From: a virus
Length of the DNA stretch: 41,189 nucleotides
IMG/VR virus record: IMGVR_UViG_3300037827_000196
Location: 1-41,189 of that record
Reading direction: 5' to 3' (one strand)
In this document: piece after piece, positions 29,060 through 37,840 of the stretch
How positions within the stretch are numbered: the first letter of the stretch is position 1
Layout: every line of letters begins with the position of its first letter
Program-made: the position numbers and the translations under genes
Notes under the pieces: model-generated
Seen by the model: only the letters and a program-made list of their open reading frames with translations
Databases searched by the model: none
Told to the model about the DNA's origin: nothing

Positions 29060-30480
29060 GTGCGCGGGATAAGGTTGAGACATTAGATCGGATTGTTGCG
29101 CGGCTGCGAGCGCCGCGTGAGGGTTCGTGTGTGGTGCAGGCGCATGGCGTGTTTGATCTTCTGCATCTGGGGCATGTGCGCCATTTGGAAGCCGCCCGTG
29201 CTATGGGTGACATGCTGGTCGTGACCGTGACGGCTGACCGATACGTCAACAAAGGTCCGGGCCGTCCTGCGTTTAGCGAAATGCAGCGTGCCGAGGTGCT
29301 GGCTGCTTTAGACTGTGTTAACTGGGTGGCGATCAGCGGTCACCCCACTGCGGTGGGCGCCATTCGCGCTATTCGTCCGGATGTTTTCGTAAAAGGTAGT
29401 GAGTCTCGGGGCGCAGAGGGGATTGTTGGAGTTCTAGCGGAGGATGAGCGGAAAGCGGTCGAATCCTATGGTGGAAAGGTTGCGTTCACTGATGAAGTGG
29501 TGATGAGTTCGACATCTATCATCAATCGTCATTTACCTATATTCGACAACAATACGACAAAATGTCTATCTGAAATCCGTGATATGGGGGCGCTCCCTGT
29601 TATTGGTGAAGCGATCAGAAAAATCTCCAACTATAAAATCACCTTTGTTGGGGATACTATTATTGATGAGTACGAATATGTTAAGCCAGTTGGCAAGTCG
29701 CTAAAAGCAAATATGCTTTCTACAAAGCATTCTGGAATTGAGCAGTTTGTCGGTGGTGTCGTTGCGGCAGCTAATCATCTTTCTTCGTTCTGCCAATCGG
29801 TTGATGTTGTTACCAACGAGCAGTCCGCGATTCGGAAGCGGAGATTTGTCGATCAATCCAACATGGAAAAACTGTTTGAGGTTAGCTATTCTACTGATCA
29901 AGTGGCCTCATCTCTCTCTGGAGAGATTCTTGAGAAGGTCGGCAATACAGATGTATTCGTAGTTACCGACTTTGGGCACGGCGCCATTTCCAAGGAGTCA
30001 ATCGGTTTGCTCCAGCAACATGCGCCATTCCTTGCGGTGAATTGTCAGACAAACACACTTAATCAAGGATTCAATCTAGTAACAAAATATGCCAGCTCCG
30101 ATTATATCTGTATTGATCTTCCAGAGGCGCGACTTGCTACCCATGATCGTGATAGTGATCCCGAGGATATTTCGAGAAAACTAATGTCTATGGTAAAATG
30201 TTCTCAGATTATCATCACACAGGGCAAAGAGGGCTGTGTAGTCAATGATAACGGGGCTGTGTCGGTTATGCCGGCGCTCGCGGGCAAGGTGGTGGATACG
30301 ATCGGTGCGGGTGACGCGTTCTTTGCCGTAACCGCACCCTTGGTTGCGGCGGGGCTTCCTCTACCGTTGTGTGGTTTCGTAGGCAATATAGTGGGTGGAT
30401 TGAAGGTGCGCACCGTAGGCAACCGAGAATCCGTCCACAAACATGATGTTATGGCGGCTATCGCGAGCCTCCTGAAATGA
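29056..30480 (+). CDS. HldE-like nucleotidyltransferase-kinase, domains swapped
   Basis: The 474-residue protein joins an N-terminal cytidylyltransferase-fold domain ('HGVFDLLHLGHVRHLEAA', HLGH at 37-40, and 'VMSSTSII' near 153-160) to a C-terminal PfkB sugar kinase ('YKITFVGDTIIDEYEYV' near 195, 'QFVGGVVAAANHL', and the kinase signature 'DTIGAGDAFF' from residue 414). HldE of enterobacteria makes ADP-heptose with the same two activities but with the kinase first. Here the order is reversed, so it is not a simple copy of the host-type enzyme. It would phosphorylate and nucleotidylate a sugar phosphate, probably a heptose, for the neighbouring transferases. Confidence 0.8.
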   Translation: MSARDKVETLDRIVARLRAPREGSCVVQAHGVFDLLHLGHVRHLEAARAMGDMLVVTVTADRYVNKGPGRPAFSEMQRAEVLAALDCVNWVAISGHPTAVGAIRAIRPDVFVKGSESRGAEGIVGVLAEDERKAVESYGGKVAFTDEVVMSSTSIINRHLPIFDNNTTKCLSEIRDMGALPVIGEAIRKISNYKITFVGDTIIDEYEYVKPVGKSLKANMLSTKHSGIEQFVGGVVAAANHLSSFCQSVDVVTNEQSAIRKRRFVDQSNMEKLFEVSYSTDQVASSLSGEILEKVGNTDVFVVTDFGHGAISKESIGLLQQHAPFLAVNCQTNTLNQGFNLVTKYASSDYICIDLPEARLATHDRDSDPEDISRKLMSMVKCSQIIITQGKEGCVVNDNGAVSVMPALAGKVVDTIGAGDAFFAVTAPLVAAGLPLPLCGFVGNIVGGLKVRTVGNRESVHKHDVMAAIASLLK

Positions 30481-31115
30481 GCCAATATCCTATAGCTGAG
30501 CATCCGGCAACGCTTGGACCGATCTCAGGCTATGCATGGGAGACTGATCCTCGGCACCTCGCGTTTACTCTAGCGCGGTATAAATTTGTCGCTAAGATGC
30601 TGAACGGATCGGAGCGTGTCGCTGAGATTGGTTGTGGAGACGGGTTTGCTTCACGCATCGTTCAACAAACTGTTGGTTCTTTAATGCTCTATGACGCGGA
30701 GGCAAGTTTCTTGCGCGACCTGTCTTCGCGAGGCGATGCTCGCTGGCCCGTCCAAGCGCGAGAGCATGACATTTTATCGGGGCCGTTGCCCGAGACCTAT
30801 AGTGGAATTTACTGTTTAGATGTTCTAGAGCATGTAGATCATAAATATGAGTCCGTGTTTATGACTAATTTGTGCGCGTCACTTTCCGATCATGGAGTTC
30901 TGATCGTAGGTACTCCGTCTTTAGAAAGCCAAGTTTATGCGGCGCCTCACAATAAAGTCGGACATATAAATTGCAAAAGCGGCGAAAATCTTCGCGGCAT
31001 CTTAAGTAATTGGTTTAACAATGTTTTCATGTTTTCCCAAAATGATGAAGTGGTTCACTGCGGATTCTTCCCAATGTCCCACTATCTTTGGGGAATTTGC
31101 GTAGGAAAGAAGTAA
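30477..31115 (+). CDS. Class I SAM methyltransferase
   Basis: The 212-residue protein has motif I 'VAEIGCGDGFAS' (about residues 48-59), an acidic post-I 'LYDAEA', and 'IYCLDVLEHVDH' plus 'GVLIVGTPSLESQ', the methyltransferase-11/23 pattern used by many sugar and small-molecule methylases. Coupled to the HldE-like gene by ATGA. It probably methylates the sugar or the glycan made by this operon. Confidence 0.75.
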   Translation: MSQYPIAEHPATLGPISGYAWETDPRHLAFTLARYKFVAKMLNGSERVAEIGCGDGFASRIVQQTVGSLMLYDAEASFLRDLSSRGDARWPVQAREHDILSGPLPETYSGIYCLDVLEHVDHKYESVFMTNLCASLSDHGVLIVGTPSLESQVYAAPHNKVGHINCKSGENLRGILSNWFNNVFMFSQNDEVVHCGFFPMSHYLWGICVGKK

Positions 31116-32029
31116 TGTCACAGAATGAATACCCACGCGTCATGATTCATCCTCAGCATAAAGATGCTGATATTCGCAAAGGAGATGCCCGAAGCAATAT
31201 GCCCGGATCGCCAGAACGATGGCCGGCTGTCGAAGTCCGTAATGCGGATGAAGAGGATATGATAAGAGCTAAGGGTTATCTTCGGTATGGTGAGGCAATG
31301 CCAGAACGGGCTGGGTTTAACGAGTATCCGATTGTTCTTTCTCATCCAGAGCACGTAGATGATATTCCCGCAACCTACGGAATGAAAATGGAAGGTGGTC
31401 GCGCAATCACCTATCCAATCCCTATGGTTCCAGGGAAATACCCTGATGTTACCGCCAATACCCCTAGTGAAAAGAAAGAATGGGAAGCAAAGGGATATGT
31501 AGCAAACGGCGTTTTTGATGAACGCGCATTTGAAAAGGCTACGGTTGCGGCAGGTAAACCTGGAGATGAATGGCCACGCTGGGAGGAAATTGATGGTCAG
31601 ATGGTCTTGGTTCAAGACCCCGAAAATCCACCATTGGGTGATGAATATCCGAAATATATTCATTTCGATGATGGAGTATCAATCATCGCTAATGATCCGG
31701 CGCACGAAAAACGCATTTTGGCAAGTCATATATCTGCACCGCATCCTGTGAAGCAGCCGGATAAGCCGTATGTTGCTCTGACTGAGCCAAACGCGGAGTT
31801 TGAGGAATTCCTTGCTTGGAAGGCGTGGAAGACTCAACAGCAGCAACCCGCGTCTGTACCAGAACGAGAATCAGAACGAGAGCCAGATCGTAGCGATGAG
31901 GAGCGTGAGGCCGAAGAACGCGAAACTCTGTTGGCGCTAGCGGCAGAAGCCAACATCAAGGTAGACAAGCGCTGGGGCATCTCTCGTCTCCGTGAGGTTG
32001 TTATGGGCGAGACACAGGCTGCCGAATGA
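31115..32029 (+). CDS. Protein with repeated EYP-HP / AKGY motifs
   Basis: The 304-residue protein repeats a unit built of 'EYP..(V/I)..HP' followed by 'N..EE...AKGY'. Copies begin near residues 5, 70, 108 and 176, with AKGY near 53 and 126; the last copies are degenerate. The same unit occurs once in the protein at 22173. The C-terminus is a charged helix ('ERESEREPDRSDEEREAEERETL') followed by a SAP-like 'IKVDKRWGISRLREVV'. A structural role is likely given the neighbours. TAATG coupling with the methyltransferase gene. Confidence 0.6.
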   Translation: MSQNEYPRVMIHPQHKDADIRKGDARSNMPGSPERWPAVEVRNADEEDMIRAKGYLRYGEAMPERAGFNEYPIVLSHPEHVDDIPATYGMKMEGGRAITYPIPMVPGKYPDVTANTPSEKKEWEAKGYVANGVFDERAFEKATVAAGKPGDEWPRWEEIDGQMVLVQDPENPPLGDEYPKYIHFDDGVSIIANDPAHEKRILASHISAPHPVKQPDKPYVALTEPNAEFEEFLAWKAWKTQQQQPASVPERESEREPDRSDEEREAEERETLLALAAEANIKVDKRWGISRLREVVMGETQAAE

Positions 32030-32056
32030 TAAACGAAAATAAATATAGACCAAATC

Positions 32057-32506
32057 GTGATGAGGTATCCCAATTTTTGGATTATGAAAGTACAAAGAGG
32101 ACAGTGGCCCGCTGGTTCCGTGGCTGGTTCTATAGACAGTCATGGTCAGCGACAGATCATGTTTTTTGGCGAACGTTATATGGCATCGAATCTTGCGTGG
32201 CTCATGGTAAATAACGAGTGGCCGATTGGCCAAATAGATCATGTTAATGTCATTAATAATGATGACAGAATTATAAACCTTAGGCTGTCTACCCAGAGCC
32301 AAAATAAGGCAAATAGCAAAGTATATAAGTCTAACGTTCTTGGAGTGAAAGGTGTTTCCCCTAGGCAGAATGGAAAATTTATTGCACAAATACAGAGCGA
32401 CAAGAAGAAAATATTTCTAGGATATCATAACACCATAGAAGAAGCGGCGGCTGCATACAAAGAAGCCGCTCTAAAGCTTTATGGCGAATTTTCGAGGACA
32501 GAGTGA
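32057..32506 (+). CDS. HNH-AP2 homing endonuclease, N-terminus frameshifted
   Basis: The frame encodes an HNH core ('ASNLAWLMVNNEWPIGQIDHVNVINNDDRIINLRLSTQSQNKANS') and an AP2-like DNA-binding domain ('GVKGVSPRQNGKFIAQIQSDKKKIFLGYHNTIEEAAAAYKEAALKLYGEF'), the standard layout of phage free-standing homing endonucleases. The expected N-terminus ('MINENKYRPNRDEVSQFLDYES') is encoded in another frame from ATG 32026, which overlaps the upstream stop. The frames switch near 32085-32100, where about eight residues also seem to be missing. The gene is therefore probably broken, or starts internally at 32057. Its stop overlaps the next start (GTGA). Confidence 0.7.
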   Translation: MMRYPNFWIMKVQRGQWPAGSVAGSIDSHGQRQIMFFGERYMASNLAWLMVNNEWPIGQIDHVNVINNDDRIINLRLSTQSQNKANSKVYKSNVLGVKGVSPRQNGKFIAQIQSDKKKIFLGYHNTIEEAAAAYKEAALKLYGEFSRTE

Positions 32507-33255
32507 CAACCGCCCTTGACCTCATAACTGATGCTCTCCAGGGGATAGGGGTTTATGCGCCGGGAGAGGCTATATCGTCGGCAGATTCATCGCTAGCATT
32601 ACAACGATTAAATACCATGCTCGACAGTTGGTCAAATGAAAGCCTTATGACCTACTGTATTCTGGAGCAGAGTGGTACGCTAATACCTAGACAATATCAA
32701 TATACAATAGGAACGACGGGATCACCAAGCTTTAACATGACTAGGCCATTGCGTATTTTGAACAGCCCAGGAACCTGTTATGTGCTGGATGATACTGGAA
32801 ACAGGTATAATCTGGAGGTAGTGCCGCGTGACCGTTGGAATCTTATTGGCAACATTGCGCAGGTCACGGCAAATTTTCCGAATACGTTGTTCTATGATCC
32901 ACAATATCCTCTGGGTGTGATCAATTTGTATCCCATTCCAAATGTGGGATGGACGCTGTTTTGGGACAGCTATCTTCAGCTTACGGACTTCAGCAATCTA
33001 ACGGCTGTAATGAGTCTTCCTCCTGGTTATCAGGCGGCAATCCAGGATAATCTAGCTGTTGAATTGTGGCGGTTTTTCAAGCCGGATAATGTGCCTATTC
33101 CTCAGTTGACGCTTGCCGTCGCCGCAAGAAGCAAGGGAAATGTAAAACGCACTAATATTCGGGAGGTTATTTCTGATTACGACAGCGAGCTAGTCAGCCG
33201 TGCTAGCGGTCAGTATAATATTTATAGCGACTCGAATAGGGGTAGCGTTCAGTAA
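32503..33255 (+). CDS. P22 gp4-like tail accessory / head-completion protein
   Basis: The 250-residue protein begins 'VTTALDLITDALQGIGVYAPGEAISSADSSLALQRLNTMLDSWSNESLM', the characteristic start of gp4-family proteins that bind beneath the portal and close the packaged head. 'YPLGVINLYPIPNVGWTLFWDSYLQLTDFSNL' and 'LPPGYQAAIQDNLAVELWRFF' are further family-type segments. It precedes the gp10-like gene as in P22. Confidence 0.8.
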   Translation: MTTALDLITDALQGIGVYAPGEAISSADSSLALQRLNTMLDSWSNESLMTYCILEQSGTLIPRQYQYTIGTTGSPSFNMTRPLRILNSPGTCYVLDDTGNRYNLEVVPRDRWNLIGNIAQVTANFPNTLFYDPQYPLGVINLYPIPNVGWTLFWDSYLQLTDFSNLTAVMSLPPGYQAAIQDNLAVELWRFFKPDNVPIPQLTLAVAARSKGNVKRTNIREVISDYDSELVSRASGQYNIYSDSNRGSVQ

Positions 33256-33259
33256 GTAA

Positions 33260-35233
33260 ATGCCCAAAACTCCATTCTTCGGTCCATTTGATATCACGAG
33301 ATCAAGTAATCTCGCAGATAATCAATTGATAAATTTGCGGCCAGAGGTCGTTGAGACTAAGGACGGCAAGAACGTCGGCGCGTTAATGGGGACTCCGGGT
33401 CTAGATTTACTTGCCACAGTAGGAAATGGACCAATAAACGGTCTTCGTTCTTTGGCCGGAACGATTCTCTATGTAGTGAGTGGGTTGCAGGTTTATACGC
33501 TGACGACGGCATGGGTCAGCGTTTTAGTTGGCACGATCACTGGAAATGGTGGTCGCGTGAGCATGATAGACAACGGCAGCCAACTTGCGATTTTTACCAA
33601 TACCGCTGCATTTGTTGCTCCGGTTGGATATCCGTTGACCGGGGGAAGCATAGGAAGTAGCGGTTATCCTCTTACTGGTGGGATAATCTTATCTGGCGGA
33701 GTAGATTATGCTGTTGGCGATTTTATATATCTATCTAATAACAATGGCGCGGCGGTTGCTAATGCTATATTGCAAGTAACTAGCCAGTCATCAGGGGTGG
33801 TTACTGGATTTTCCGTTTTTTATTCAGGAATTTACTCTGATCAACCAACCTCTTTTGCACAAGGAACGACAAGCGGGATCGGAACAGGATTTACGCTAAC
33901 AACACCGACCTATGGCGCGCTGATCTCGGGCGGGATCAACTATAATGTAAATGATATTATTGTTTTAGAACCGTCCAACGGTATAGCGGTCGGTGCAGCA
34001 ATTATTCAAGTTACGGCAGTTAACGGGGGAGCCGTAACTGGGTTTTCTATCTATCAGGCTGGCTCGTTTCCTTCTCAGCCGACGCAATTTGTTCAAAAGA
34101 ACACTACGGGGTCAGGATCGGGATTTGTTCTCACGTCTCCCACATATGGTTCATCTTTAACTCTCGCTCCAATCACGCTGCCATTCGTGCCAAGCGGCTC
34201 CCAAACTATGTCCGCCACATTTCAAGACGGATACGGTCTTGTCAATCAGCCGGGGACACAAACCATATGGCAATCTCTGATAGAGGACATATCGGTTTGG
34301 CCTGCTCTGAATTTTGCTACGGCGGATGCGCAGTCGGATAATATTATGACTTTGGCCGAAATTCATCGGCTGATTTATGTAGTAAAGCAGAAGACTACTG
34401 AAGTCTGGAATGATGCGGGGACTTCGCCATTTGCGTTTCAAGCATACGGGACAATATTGATAGAGAATGGCACTGTCGCTGAAGCCTCTGTTGCTCGATT
34501 AAATGAGAGCTTGATCTGGCTTAGCGAAACCTCGCAAGGCGATGGCATCGTTCGTGAGGTAGAAGGGTATTCGGCAAAGCGGATTTCTACGCATGCCGTA
34601 GAGACTTTACTGGCTACAGCGACCACGCTCAGTACGGCGTATGCTTACACGTACCAACAAGAAGGACATGAGTTTTACGTTCTCACGGTTCCATCCGCTA
34701 AATTGACGCTAGTGTATGACAAGACAGCCACGACGCTTGCGGGAGTACCGATTTGGTATCAGTGGCTATCGTTCAGTAATGGAGCGTTCAGTCAACATTG
34801 GACGAACGTGTTTTCGTTCTTCAATCAAACCTCTGTTGCGGGAGACTATAGGAACGGAAACATCTATAGGATTGACCTTAACACTCTAACGGACAATGGC
34901 ACTCAACGAAAATGGGTGCGAAGTTGGCGCGCGTTGCAACAGCCAGTAATGCAGCCAATGCGGTTCTCTTCTCTTCAAATAGATATGCAAACGGGTGTTG
35001 GTGTTCCGGCGGGAACGAATCCACAGGTGATGCTGGAATGGTCTGACGATGGCGGGCATACGTGGTCTACTCAAATATTCCAGGCTGCTGGGGTGCCTGG
35101 GGCGACGGCAAAGCGAGTCAAGTTCAATAGGCTTGGCAGTACAAAGCGGAATTCTGGCCTGGACCGGATTTTCAGACTGTCCAGTAGCGATGCGTTTCCG
35201 GTCGCATTGATCGGTGCGGAGCTTGATGTCTAA
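33260..35233 (+). CDS. P22 gp10-like packaged-DNA stabilisation / tail hub protein
   Basis: The 657-residue protein starts 'MPKTPFFGPFDITRSSNLADNQLINLRPEVVETKDGKNVGALMGTPGLDLL' and later has 'LNESLIWLSETSQGDGIVREVEGYSAKRISTHAVE' and 'SDDGGHTWS', as in gp10-type tail hub proteins, which are beta-propeller-like. It carries two extra tandem modules (about residues 139-218 and 219-298) of the form 'SGG..Y.V.D.I.L...NG.AV..A..QVT...G.VTGFS.Y..G....QPT.F' that interrupt the hub fold. P22 gp10 is about 470 residues, so these account for much of the extra length. Confidence 0.8.
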   Translation: MPKTPFFGPFDITRSSNLADNQLINLRPEVVETKDGKNVGALMGTPGLDLLATVGNGPINGLRSLAGTILYVVSGLQVYTLTTAWVSVLVGTITGNGGRVSMIDNGSQLAIFTNTAAFVAPVGYPLTGGSIGSSGYPLTGGIILSGGVDYAVGDFIYLSNNNGAAVANAILQVTSQSSGVVTGFSVFYSGIYSDQPTSFAQGTTSGIGTGFTLTTPTYGALISGGINYNVNDIIVLEPSNGIAVGAAIIQVTAVNGGAVTGFSIYQAGSFPSQPTQFVQKNTTGSGSGFVLTSPTYGSSLTLAPITLPFVPSGSQTMSATFQDGYGLVNQPGTQTIWQSLIEDISVWPALNFATADAQSDNIMTLAEIHRLIYVVKQKTTEVWNDAGTSPFAFQAYGTILIENGTVAEASVARLNESLIWLSETSQGDGIVREVEGYSAKRISTHAVETLLATATTLSTAYAYTYQQEGHEFYVLTVPSAKLTLVYDKTATTLAGVPIWYQWLSFSNGAFSQHWTNVFSFFNQTSVAGDYRNGNIYRIDLNTLTDNGTQRKWVRSWRALQQPVMQPMRFSSLQIDMQTGVGVPAGTNPQVMLEWSDDGGHTWSTQIFQAAGVPGATAKRVKFNRLGSTKRNSGLDRIFRLSSSDAFPVALIGAELDV

Positions 35234-36417
35234 TGATTCCGTATGCGGTGCCAACGGCACCGAACATCCCGCTCATTGATCCGACGACAGGACAAATCGC
35301 CCCTCCTTGGTATCAATTCTTCGTTAGCCTTTGGCAAACTACCGGCTCTGGTCAGGCCAAAATAACTCTTGGACAACTGATAAGTGCGTTTGAGAATCAA
35401 CGGCTCGCTCTTATCACTCCCACTTGGTTGACCGTCACGGGTTCTCCGGTTGGCGGAAGCCAGGGGATTAATGGAACACTGCAAATAGCGGGCACGACGC
35501 TTCCCGCTAATCAAGTGCTAGCTTCACCCAACGGCTCTCAAGGCGCAGTCTCTCCCCGAGCGCTAGTTGGCGCTGATCTTCCCTTTCCAACGGCTGCATC
35601 GCTTGGCGGGGTCAAAAGTCTTGGTGCTACCGCACATGAATTTCTGACATCGATCACGACTGCTGGACAGCCTGTCGCGGCTCAGCCGGCCTTTACTGAT
35701 ATCTCAGGCAGCCTTGCGGGGTCGCAATCGCCGCAAGGTGTCGCGACTAACAGCAATGCCCATGCGGGATATCCAGGAGAGTTTCTATTTTCCAGCACTG
35801 ATGGAACCAGCGCTACCGTAACTATTTCTCATGCTTCTCCTGCGGTTATCACCGACTCAGGTAACGTTTTCGTCGGCAGCGTGGTCAATTTCACTAACAC
35901 TGGTGGGTCGTTGCCGACAGGAATTTCCGCCGGGACAAATTATTACGTAATTTCGTCTGGCTTTAATCAAGGAGTATCTTACCAAATATCGGCTTCTCCT
36001 GGTGGCTCTGCGATCAATACTACGAGTTCGGGAAGCGGAACACAGACGCGTGTAAATTCAGCGATTTTGTCTACGGGCAATTCATTTAATGTTGTGGCAC
36101 TTAGTCTTACTGCGGGCGATTGGGATGTTTATAGCAGCCTGTATTTCGCGCCGGCAACGCTTACCGTGATTACAGCAGAGCAGGGTGGTGTTTCACAAAC
36201 GAGTGCTACGCTTCCAACTGCTCCGACCGGCGGCTATACGACTATCGCTGGACTGACTCAGGCTGCCGGCACGGAGATATCATTGACCCTTGGATACTAT
36301 CGGGCAAGCCTAGCGACGACAACCTTGCTCTATCTAGTTACTCAGGCATCATTCACCACGTCTACCTGTCAAGCTTATGGAATAATACAGGCGCGGAGAT
36401 CGGCCAATGTCTACTGA
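35233..36417 (+). CDS. Tail fibre / spike-like protein
   Basis: The 394-residue protein has an N-terminal tail-attachment-like segment ('PNIPLIDPTTGQIAPPWYQFFVSLWQTTG'), then 'SPRALVGADLPFPTAASLGGVKSL', a fibre-type repeat phrase, then a Ser/Thr/Gly-rich beta region and a compact C-terminal domain. This is the usual build of a receptor-binding fibre. The start overlaps the hub stop (TAATG). The receptor cannot be predicted. Confidence 0.65.
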   Translation: MIPYAVPTAPNIPLIDPTTGQIAPPWYQFFVSLWQTTGSGQAKITLGQLISAFENQRLALITPTWLTVTGSPVGGSQGINGTLQIAGTTLPANQVLASPNGSQGAVSPRALVGADLPFPTAASLGGVKSLGATAHEFLTSITTAGQPVAAQPAFTDISGSLAGSQSPQGVATNSNAHAGYPGEFLFSSTDGTSATVTISHASPAVITDSGNVFVGSVVNFTNTGGSLPTGISAGTNYYVISSGFNQGVSYQISASPGGSAINTTSSGSGTQTRVNSAILSTGNSFNVVALSLTAGDWDVYSSLYFAPATLTVITAEQGGVSQTSATLPTAPTGGYTTIAGLTQAAGTEISLTLGYYRASLATTTLLYLVTQASFTTSTCQAYGIIQARRSANVY

Positions 36418-36481
36418 TTTTGTCATACGCCGAGCATTTCTAGGAATCGTTCTATCATGCGGCGATTACGGGAGAATTTTT

Positions 36482-36532
36482 ATGGCAGACCCGACATACA
36501 CTTTTTCATTCACTTTATTTCGGATGGCATAA
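36482..36532 (+). CDS. Possible 16-residue leader before cupin gene
   Basis: A 16-codon frame (MADPTYTFSFTLFRMA) has a GGGAG site and ends TAA directly before the cupin ATG. It could be a coupling leader or a remnant. Very short, so low confidence. Confidence 0.3.
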   Translation: MADPTYTFSFTLFRMA

Positions 36533-36886
36533 ATGCCCGATCCATCTTCCGATCTCATTCGCGCTCCAGAACAACCTTATGGTGTTGAAATATATACCAA
36601 GGACGGTATTTTTATCAAACAATATGTGATCCCTATGGCTAAAACAATAATACCCCAGCATAGTCACTACTGGGATCACATAACCATGCTTGTTGCTGGA
36701 GAAGTGGCGGTATGGAAAGGGGGAATATTTGACAAAATATATACCGCGCCGTGTGGTATAGAAATACAAGAGGGTATAGAGCATTTGTTTGAAACACGCA
36801 AAGATGAGACCATTCTGTACTGCATCCATAACCTCCACAGCGAGAAGGCCGTCAAAATTCTCGCAGAACACCAAATTGTGGAGTAG
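36533..36886 (+). CDS. Cupin-domain protein
   Basis: The 117-residue protein is a single small cupin: 'IIPQHSHYWDHITMLVAGEVAVWKGG' supplies His residues of motif 1, and 'IQEGIEHLFETRKDETILYCIH' fits motif 2. Such cupins occur near phage tail fibres, where their role is unclear; some cupins bind metal and act on sugars. The 115 bases between the fibre gene and this gene contain only the short peptide frame. Confidence 0.65.
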   Translation: MPDPSSDLIRAPEQPYGVEIYTKDGIFIKQYVIPMAKTIIPQHSHYWDHITMLVAGEVAVWKGGIFDKIYTAPCGIEIQEGIEHLFETRKDETILYCIHNLHSEKAVKILAEHQIVE

Positions 36887-36940
36887 TGTACACTAATGAT
36901 CGCAGCGCCGTGAGGCGTCGCATCCGTTGGAAGGAAAGCA

Positions 36941-37840
36941 ATGCCGTTCGGTATAGCCGCGATACTTGGTGGAGCGGGGATTGCAGGCTCTTTGATCACC
37001 GGCAATGCAGCTACATCTGCGGCTCAGACACAAGCCAATGCTGCCAACAACGCAGCTAATATTCAAGGTCAAGAATATCTAAACACCCAAAATAATTTAA
37101 GACCATTCCTGCAACTAGGGGGTGCTGACCTAGAAAACCTACAGAACATGTTGGGGGTTGGATACAATTTGCAAACCGGGGCACAGTCCTTCACGCCGAA
37201 CTATGGCATATTACAGAATCCGCAGACTGCGCTTGGCCCCGCTCCTACATACAATATGCCTGCGTACACTGCGCAGATGTATCAGCAATCGCCAGGGTAC
37301 AATGCCTTGCTTCAAGGACAGACGCAGGCATTGCAGAATGCTGGTGCTACGACTACGGGTGCGTTGTCTGGCAATGTTCTTCAGGCGCTTCAGGGTGCGG
37401 GAACTCAGTTGGCGAATCAAGATTATCAGCAGAACTATCAAAACTATGCGACCAATTACGGAAATCAATTTAACGCTAATAATGCAAATTATTGGAATAA
37501 TTTGCAGCAAGCAAATAATCAAAATTCTAACGCCTTTAACTGGCTTAGCCAATTAGCGGGTTCCGGCCAAAACGCTGGAGCATCGTTGGGGGCTCTCGGT
37601 GGGCAAGCTGCCGGAAATATAGGAAACGCGTTCATCGGCGCGGGTAACGCACAGGCTGCTGGGACTATTGGCGCGGCAAATGCCTATACTGGTGGGATTA
37701 ATTCTCTGGCTACTCTTGGAGTACTTCCATCATCCATCACAAGCAATAGTCTTTTAGGGCAACTGTTGGGGGGCATCTATAATTCACCATCTAGTACGGC
37801 GATGGCGACTGCTCAAGCCACTTCTCCTTTTGGTGCATAA
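36941..37840 (+). CDS. DNA ejection protein (P22 gp7/gp20-like)
   Basis: The 299-residue protein starts with a short hydrophobic Gly/Ala segment ('AILGGAGIAGSLITG') and is then rich in Asn, Gln, Ala and Gly with 'LRPFLQLGGADLENLQNML', 'QSPGYNALLQGQTQALQNAGATTTGALSG' and 'QDYQQNYQNYATNYGNQFNANNANYWNNLQ'. This is the pattern of phage DNA transfer/ejection proteins released into the host envelope before the genome. Its ATG has GGAAGG upstream, and its stop overlaps the next start. Confidence 0.75.
   Translation: MPFGIAAILGGAGIAGSLITGNAATSAAQTQANAANNAANIQGQEYLNTQNNLRPFLQLGGADLENLQNMLGVGYNLQTGAQSFTPNYGILQNPQTALGPAPTYNMPAYTAQMYQQSPGYNALLQGQTQALQNAGATTTGALSGNVLQALQGAGTQLANQDYQQNYQNYATNYGNQFNANNANYWNNLQQANNQNSNAFNWLSQLAGSGQNAGASLGALGGQAAGNIGNAFIGAGNAQAAGTIGAANAYTGGINSLATLGVLPSSITSNSLLGQLLGGIYNSPSSTAMATAQATSPFGA

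Noticed and set aside
36515-36874. 119-residue leftward frame
   Set aside because: It is antisense to the cupin gene, which has a clear domain and fits the operon.
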